Positions 53,462 through 56,547 of a stretch of 56,547 bases of DNA are shown piece by piece. Location: positions 1 through 56,547 of the forward strand of contig JAABPY010000131.1 in the NCBI GenBank assembly GCA_011391735.1. The letters run 5' to 3'. Origin of the DNA: Sulfuricurvum sp. (GTDB lineage: Bacteria; Campylobacterota; Campylobacteria; Campylobacterales; Sulfurimonadaceae). A program made the position numbers and the translations under genes. Each line of letters opens with the position of its first letter. The stretch's first letter is position 1. The notes under the pieces are model-generated. The model had not been told where the DNA came from and did not search any database. It was given only the letters and a program-made list of their open reading frames with translations.

Positions 53462-55174
53462 TTACCTTTTTTCACACATTAGTGTAGGATTATTGTCAAT
53501 GCGATACACTTTCGCACACCCCTCTATCGTACTCAACCGATGGGCAATAATGATCAATGTTTTATCGTCGCATATTCTATAGATTTCTTCCATAATCTTT
53601 GCTTCCGTATCGGTATCAAGGGCGCTGGTTGCTTCATCAAGGACGAGAATTTCAGGGTCATGGTAGAGGGCTCGGGCGATGGCTAGGCGTTGGCGTTGCC
53701 CGCCGCTTAGTTTGATTCCCCCATCTCCTACCATGGTTTCTATCCCCTCATGATGAGTTTCTAGATACTCCAAGATATTGGCTTGGTGCAACACGTGTTT
53801 GATTTTTGCTTCATCAATACGGGTTCCAAACGCAACGTTTTGGGCAACCGTTGCATCAAATAGGGTGATCGTTTGGGGGATGTATCCTATTTTGGTGCGC
53901 CATGCTTTGATATTTGTCTCTTCCAAAGAGATAGTATCCACCGTTATGGTGCCACTTTTGGGGCGATAGAGACCGATGATGAGATCAACAAGGGTCGATT
54001 TACCACTTCCACTTTCTCCGATAAAGGCGATTTTATCCCCTTTATTGATCGTGAGGGTAATATCATTCAAGATGGGTTTGGCTTCCTCGTATTCAAAATG
54101 GATGTGACTAAGCTGTAGAGTGTGTTCAAAAGAAATAGGGGTATCTCCGAAATTTTCGGGATCGTACATCAGATCATTGTGGATAATATCGAGAGAGCTT
54201 TTATTAAAAAGGATTTGATTGTAGCCGTTTAGGATACGATTGGCAGAGGGCATCAACCGATAGAGTCCCAGCACGAACATGGAGATAAGCGCCATAGCTC
54301 CCGAGATGTTGTCTTGGTATTTGTAAACAAGGTAAATCACCATAAAAATAATGATTCCAAATCCGAGTGCTTCGAGAAAAAGTCTGGGAAAATGGGAGAG
54401 GGTTTCGTTGCGAATATTGGCATTGGCATAACCCGCACTGGCATCGGCGAATTTTTTCAAAATAGGTTCGGTGTTGGAGGAGAGTTTCATCATCTTAAAA
54501 TTAGCAAGGGTGCTTTGGAGTATTGCATAAAACTTTTTTTGGTGCTCTTCTCGTGCAACTCCCGATTTTTTGATGGAACGGGAGACGGTGAGAATAAGTA
54601 AAATAGCATTGGTAATAAGGAGAATGCTAATAAGGAGGGTGATTTTCCAATTAATAATAAGCATAATGGTGTAAATAAAAATAACGATAAAAATTTCACT
54701 CAGCATCAGCAACAGCCCCGAGAGGAGATTGGTCATATTTTGGGCTTCATCAATGATCGCTTTACTCAAATCGGAGCTGTTTTTAGTGGTAAACGAGCGG
54801 TAATCCATCCCAAGATAGTTTTCAAAAAGGCGATAGGCAAGGAGATGGTAACGCCCTTTGGAAAACTTGGCAAGGAGATAAAAATAGCCAAGATTGAGAA
54901 GACTTCGCAAAAAATAAAAGAGTAACAGCGCAGAACCTACGGTAATAACGAAGTGTATGTCATTCTGAAAATGAAAAAATTGGTAAACCATCTCAATGGT
55001 AGGGTTCGTGTGAATAGACGTAAAATTACTAGCAATGGTAATAAAAGGGAGGATAGCCGTCACCCCCACCATCTCAACGAGGGAAATAAGGATGGAAACC
55101 AAGACCAACAAGAGGAGAAATTTTTTATCGTGACGGGTAAGGATAGAGAAAAGCTTACTAAAAAAATGGGTCAT
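53462..55174 (-). CDS. pglK: ABC transporter, lipid-linked oligosaccharide flippase (PglK/WlaB)
   Basis: The 570-residue half-transporter has six membrane segments (about 20-310) and an ATPase domain with Walker A in GESGSGKST (about 370), Q-loop in IGYIPQTITLF, signature LSGGQRQR, Walker B in ILVLDEATSALD and an H-loop in IIAHRLST. Length and the external short helix region fit PglK (564 residues in Campylobacter), which flips the undecaprenyl-PP-glycan to the periplasm for PglB. The gene starts next to the stop of the unknown coiled-coil gene, with no gap. Confidence 0.92.
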   Translation of the reverse strand: MTHFFSKLFSILTRHDKKFLLLLVLVSILISLVEMVGVTAILPFITIASNFTSIHTNPTIEMVYQFFHFQNDIHFVITVGSALLLFYFLRSLLNLGYFYLLAKFSKGRYHLLAYRLFENYLGMDYRSFTTKNSSDLSKAIIDEAQNMTNLLSGLLLMLSEIFIVIFIYTIMLIINWKITLLISILLITNAILLILTVSRSIKKSGVAREEHQKKFYAILQSTLANFKMMKLSSNTEPILKKFADASAGYANANIRNETLSHFPRLFLEALGFGIIIFMVIYLVYKYQDNISGAMALISMFVLGLYRLMPSANRILNGYNQILFNKSSLDIIHNDLMYDPENFGDTPISFEHTLQLSHIHFEYEEAKPILNDITLTINKGDKIAFIGESGSGKSTLVDLIIGLYRPKSGTITVDTISLEETNIKAWRTKIGYIPQTITLFDATVAQNVAFGTRIDEAKIKHVLHQANILEYLETHHEGIETMVGDGGIKLSGGQRQRLAIARALYHDPEILVLDEATSALDTDTEAKIMEEIYRICDDKTLIIIAHRLSTIEGCAKVYRIDNNPTLMCEKR

Positions 55175-56053
55175 TTAGAACGAAAATCCTGTTTTTTTGG
55201 CTTGTTTTTCACAATATTTCTTCGCAACTAAAAGTCGTTCTTTGTGTTTCCCATCGGCGAGGGCTTCGGTGATCACACTTCGCAAATAATATTCGACGTA
55301 TTTACAGAGATTAAGATCCCCTTGTATCCCTGCCTCTTTTTTAAACCGTTGGATAGAGCCAGAGCGTTCGGAATCATGGAAGAGGGTTTCATTGAAATCG
55401 TATCCGAAATAGTTGAGGGATTCGGTAAATTGGAAGGTGAGTTTGTCTTTGATCTCATTAAAATGTTTTAAAAATTCCTCTTTATGCAACTCTTCAAACG
55501 TTTTGAGATTTGTGTGCATCGCTTCCAGTTCTTGACGATGCGTCCCAATGGTATGAATGGTATCCACTTGCTCTCGACGCACCCTTTTGAGATCGGTTTC
55601 AAAATCGGCTAGTTTTTCTTTGGAAATAGTGCTAAATTGAGCTTCCATAGATGTGCGCTTTGCGGTGAGCCCTTGTTCGGCAGTAAGGAGCATTTGAACT
55701 TCTGCTTTGAGACTTTCGAACCTTTTTTTTTCGGTAACGTATGCCTCTTGAGAGCCTAAAAACTCTTTCATATAAACTTGTAAGGCATAGGCACTTCGTT
55801 GTTCAAAATCGGTGTATTTTTCATTGAGGAAACGGATGGTTTTAAATTTATTGATTAAATTTTGGTTATAAATAGTGGGGTCGAGGTCTTTAAACATCCC
55901 AGCAGCAGCATAAATAAATTCTTTAAAGACATCAAATCGAAACTCCTCATCAAAATCGAAACCAATGGCATTAAAATATTTTTTGACAATTTTAATATCA
56001 TTTTCAAAAAAGTTCATAACAACTTGTTTTTGAGACGTAGAAATGGTTATCAT
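55175..56053 (-). CDS. Coiled-coil protein of unknown function, first gene of pgl unit
   Basis: The 292-residue protein has no signal peptide or membrane segment. It has helical N-terminal (about 15-95) and C-terminal (about 200-290) parts around a coiled coil (about 105-190; LKAEVQMLLTAEQGL then TDLKRVRREQVDTI). I recognise no family. ATG 56053 or 56017 could start it, and neither has a clear ribosome-binding site. It ends immediately before pglK, so it is very likely co-expressed with the flippase. Confidence 0.7.
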   Translation of the reverse strand: MITISTSQKQVVMNFFENDIKIVKKYFNAIGFDFDEEFRFDVFKEFIYAAAGMFKDLDPTIYNQNLINKFKTIRFLNEKYTDFEQRSAYALQVYMKEFLGSQEAYVTEKKRFESLKAEVQMLLTAEQGLTAKRTSMEAQFSTISKEKLADFETDLKRVRREQVDTIHTIGTHRQELEAMHTNLKTFEELHKEEFLKHFNEIKDKLTFQFTESLNYFGYDFNETLFHDSERSGSIQRFKKEAGIQGDLNLCKYVEYYLRSVITEALADGKHKERLLVAKKYCEKQAKKTGFSF

Positions 56054-56097
56054 CGGTATTCATGCTTTTTATAAAATTTAGTAAGGCAATGATAGCG

Positions 56098-56103
56098 TAT
56101 AAT
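56098..56103 (+). promoter_or_regulatory. -10 box of asnB
   Basis: TATAAT in the context AGCGTATAAT lies 30 bases before the GTG start, in the 80-base divergent gap. Confidence 0.55.
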
Positions 56104-56133
56104 TGCCATAAAAATCGTATAAAAAGGGGAATT

Positions 56134-56547
56134 GTGTGCGGAGTATTTGGCATAATTGGTGACTATACCCCCACAAAAGCCCGAGCAGCCCTTGCAACGC
56201 TTTCGCATCGTGGACGGGATCATTGTGGGATTATTGAAGAACAAGGGCTTTTTCTAGCCCATCAGCGTCTCTCGATTACCGATCATCATTCACGTTCTCA
56301 CCAACCGTTACGACATCAAAAAGTATTGCTTAGTTTTAACGGAGAGATTTATAACCATACGCAATTGCGCCGCCAACTGGAGGCTTTTGTGTGGAAAACC
56401 CATAGCGATGCGGAGGTAGTGCTAGCAGCGTATGAAAAGTGGGGGATAGGGTGTCTAAGCCATTTGGAGGGGATGTTTGCTTTTGCCCTACTTGATGGAG
56501 AGAAGCTTTATCTCGTTCGTGATCGTGCAGGGAAAAAGCCGATGTTT
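56134..56547 (+). CDS. asnB: Asparagine synthase (glutamine-hydrolysing), N-terminal part
   Basis: The frame from GTG at 56134 runs off the window after 138 codons. It starts (M)CGVFGIIGDY, with Cys 2 as the class II glutaminase nucleophile, then LSHRGRDHCGI, HQRLSITD, LSFNGEIYNH, HSDAEVVLAAYEKWG and LEGMFAFALLD, with LVRDRAGKKPMF at the end. These are the AsnB/GATase II signatures. AAGGGGA precedes the GTG. A paralogue with another amidotransferase role cannot be excluded until the synthetase domain is seen. It is divergent from the pgl unit. Confidence 0.88.
   Translation, partial: MCGVFGIIGDYTPTKARAALATLSHRGRDHCGIIEEQGLFLAHQRLSITDHHSRSHQPLRHQKVLLSFNGEIYNHTQLRRQLEAFVWKTHSDAEVVLAAYEKWGIGCLSHLEGMFAFALLDGEKLYLVRDRAGKKPMF

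Overview
The window looks like the chromosome of a free-living, chemolithotrophic Campylobacterota (Epsilonproteobacteria), most like Sulfuricurvum or Sulfurimonas. The evidence is the four-gene porCDAB pyruvate:ferredoxin oxidoreductase operon, histidine kinases with the HQWRQPL H-box, a Campylobacter-type pgl N-glycosylation locus, moderate GC content and -10 boxes of the form GCTATAAT. The genus is inferred from these gene features; no database was searched.

Layout. 1-10 kb is core: rplM-rpsI, an EptA/PAP2 lipid A modification pair, tRNA-Gly(UCC), an M29-like peptidase with an elaborate structured leader, a lone family-5 solute-binding protein, a HAD phosphatase, and porCDAB. 10-33.7 kb is dominated by signalling. 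It holds two HD-GYP proteins (one with a FIST sensor; one with two receivers, two Aer-like PAS domains and an (AG)13 repeat near its start), four GGDEF proteins (one also with an EAL domain), a REC-histidine kinase, a CZB chemoreceptor, and a TonB receptor/YfiR/diguanylate cyclase operon. Interspersed are an iron alcohol dehydrogenase, a solitary LsrK-type AI-2 kinase and a decayed toxin-antitoxin locus. 33.9-34.3 kb is a tRNA cluster (Ser-UGA, Cys-GCA, Leu-UAA, Gly-GCC), followed by ilvD and an inverted pair of REP-like palindromes.

36.2-56 kb, all on the minus strand, is a protein N-glycosylation (pgl) locus. It has a complete diacetylbacillosamine path (PglF, PglE, PglD), the initiating transferase PglC, a GalE/Gne epimerase, a PglA-like transferase, the oligosaccharyltransferase PglB and a PglK-type flippase. 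Between these lie four tightly coupled glycosyltransferases that do not look like PglJ/H/I, two Rpn-family nuclease genes, an AAA ATPase gene flanked by a 43-bp direct repeat of the pglA start, and an unknown coiled-coil protein. asnB starts divergently and runs off the right edge.

Together: the por operon would supply carbon fixation by the reductive TCA cycle (inference). The signalling block links periplasmic ligands, outer-membrane uptake and redox-type PAS domains to c-di-GMP. The pgl block builds, flips and transfers a lipid-linked oligosaccharide to periplasmic proteins, with a core chemistry like Campylobacter but probably a different outer glycan. The observations most worth following are the (AG)13 contingency repeat, the 4.3-4.5 kb leader with two tiny ORFs, the ATPase insertion at pglA, and the remodelled glycosyltransferase set.
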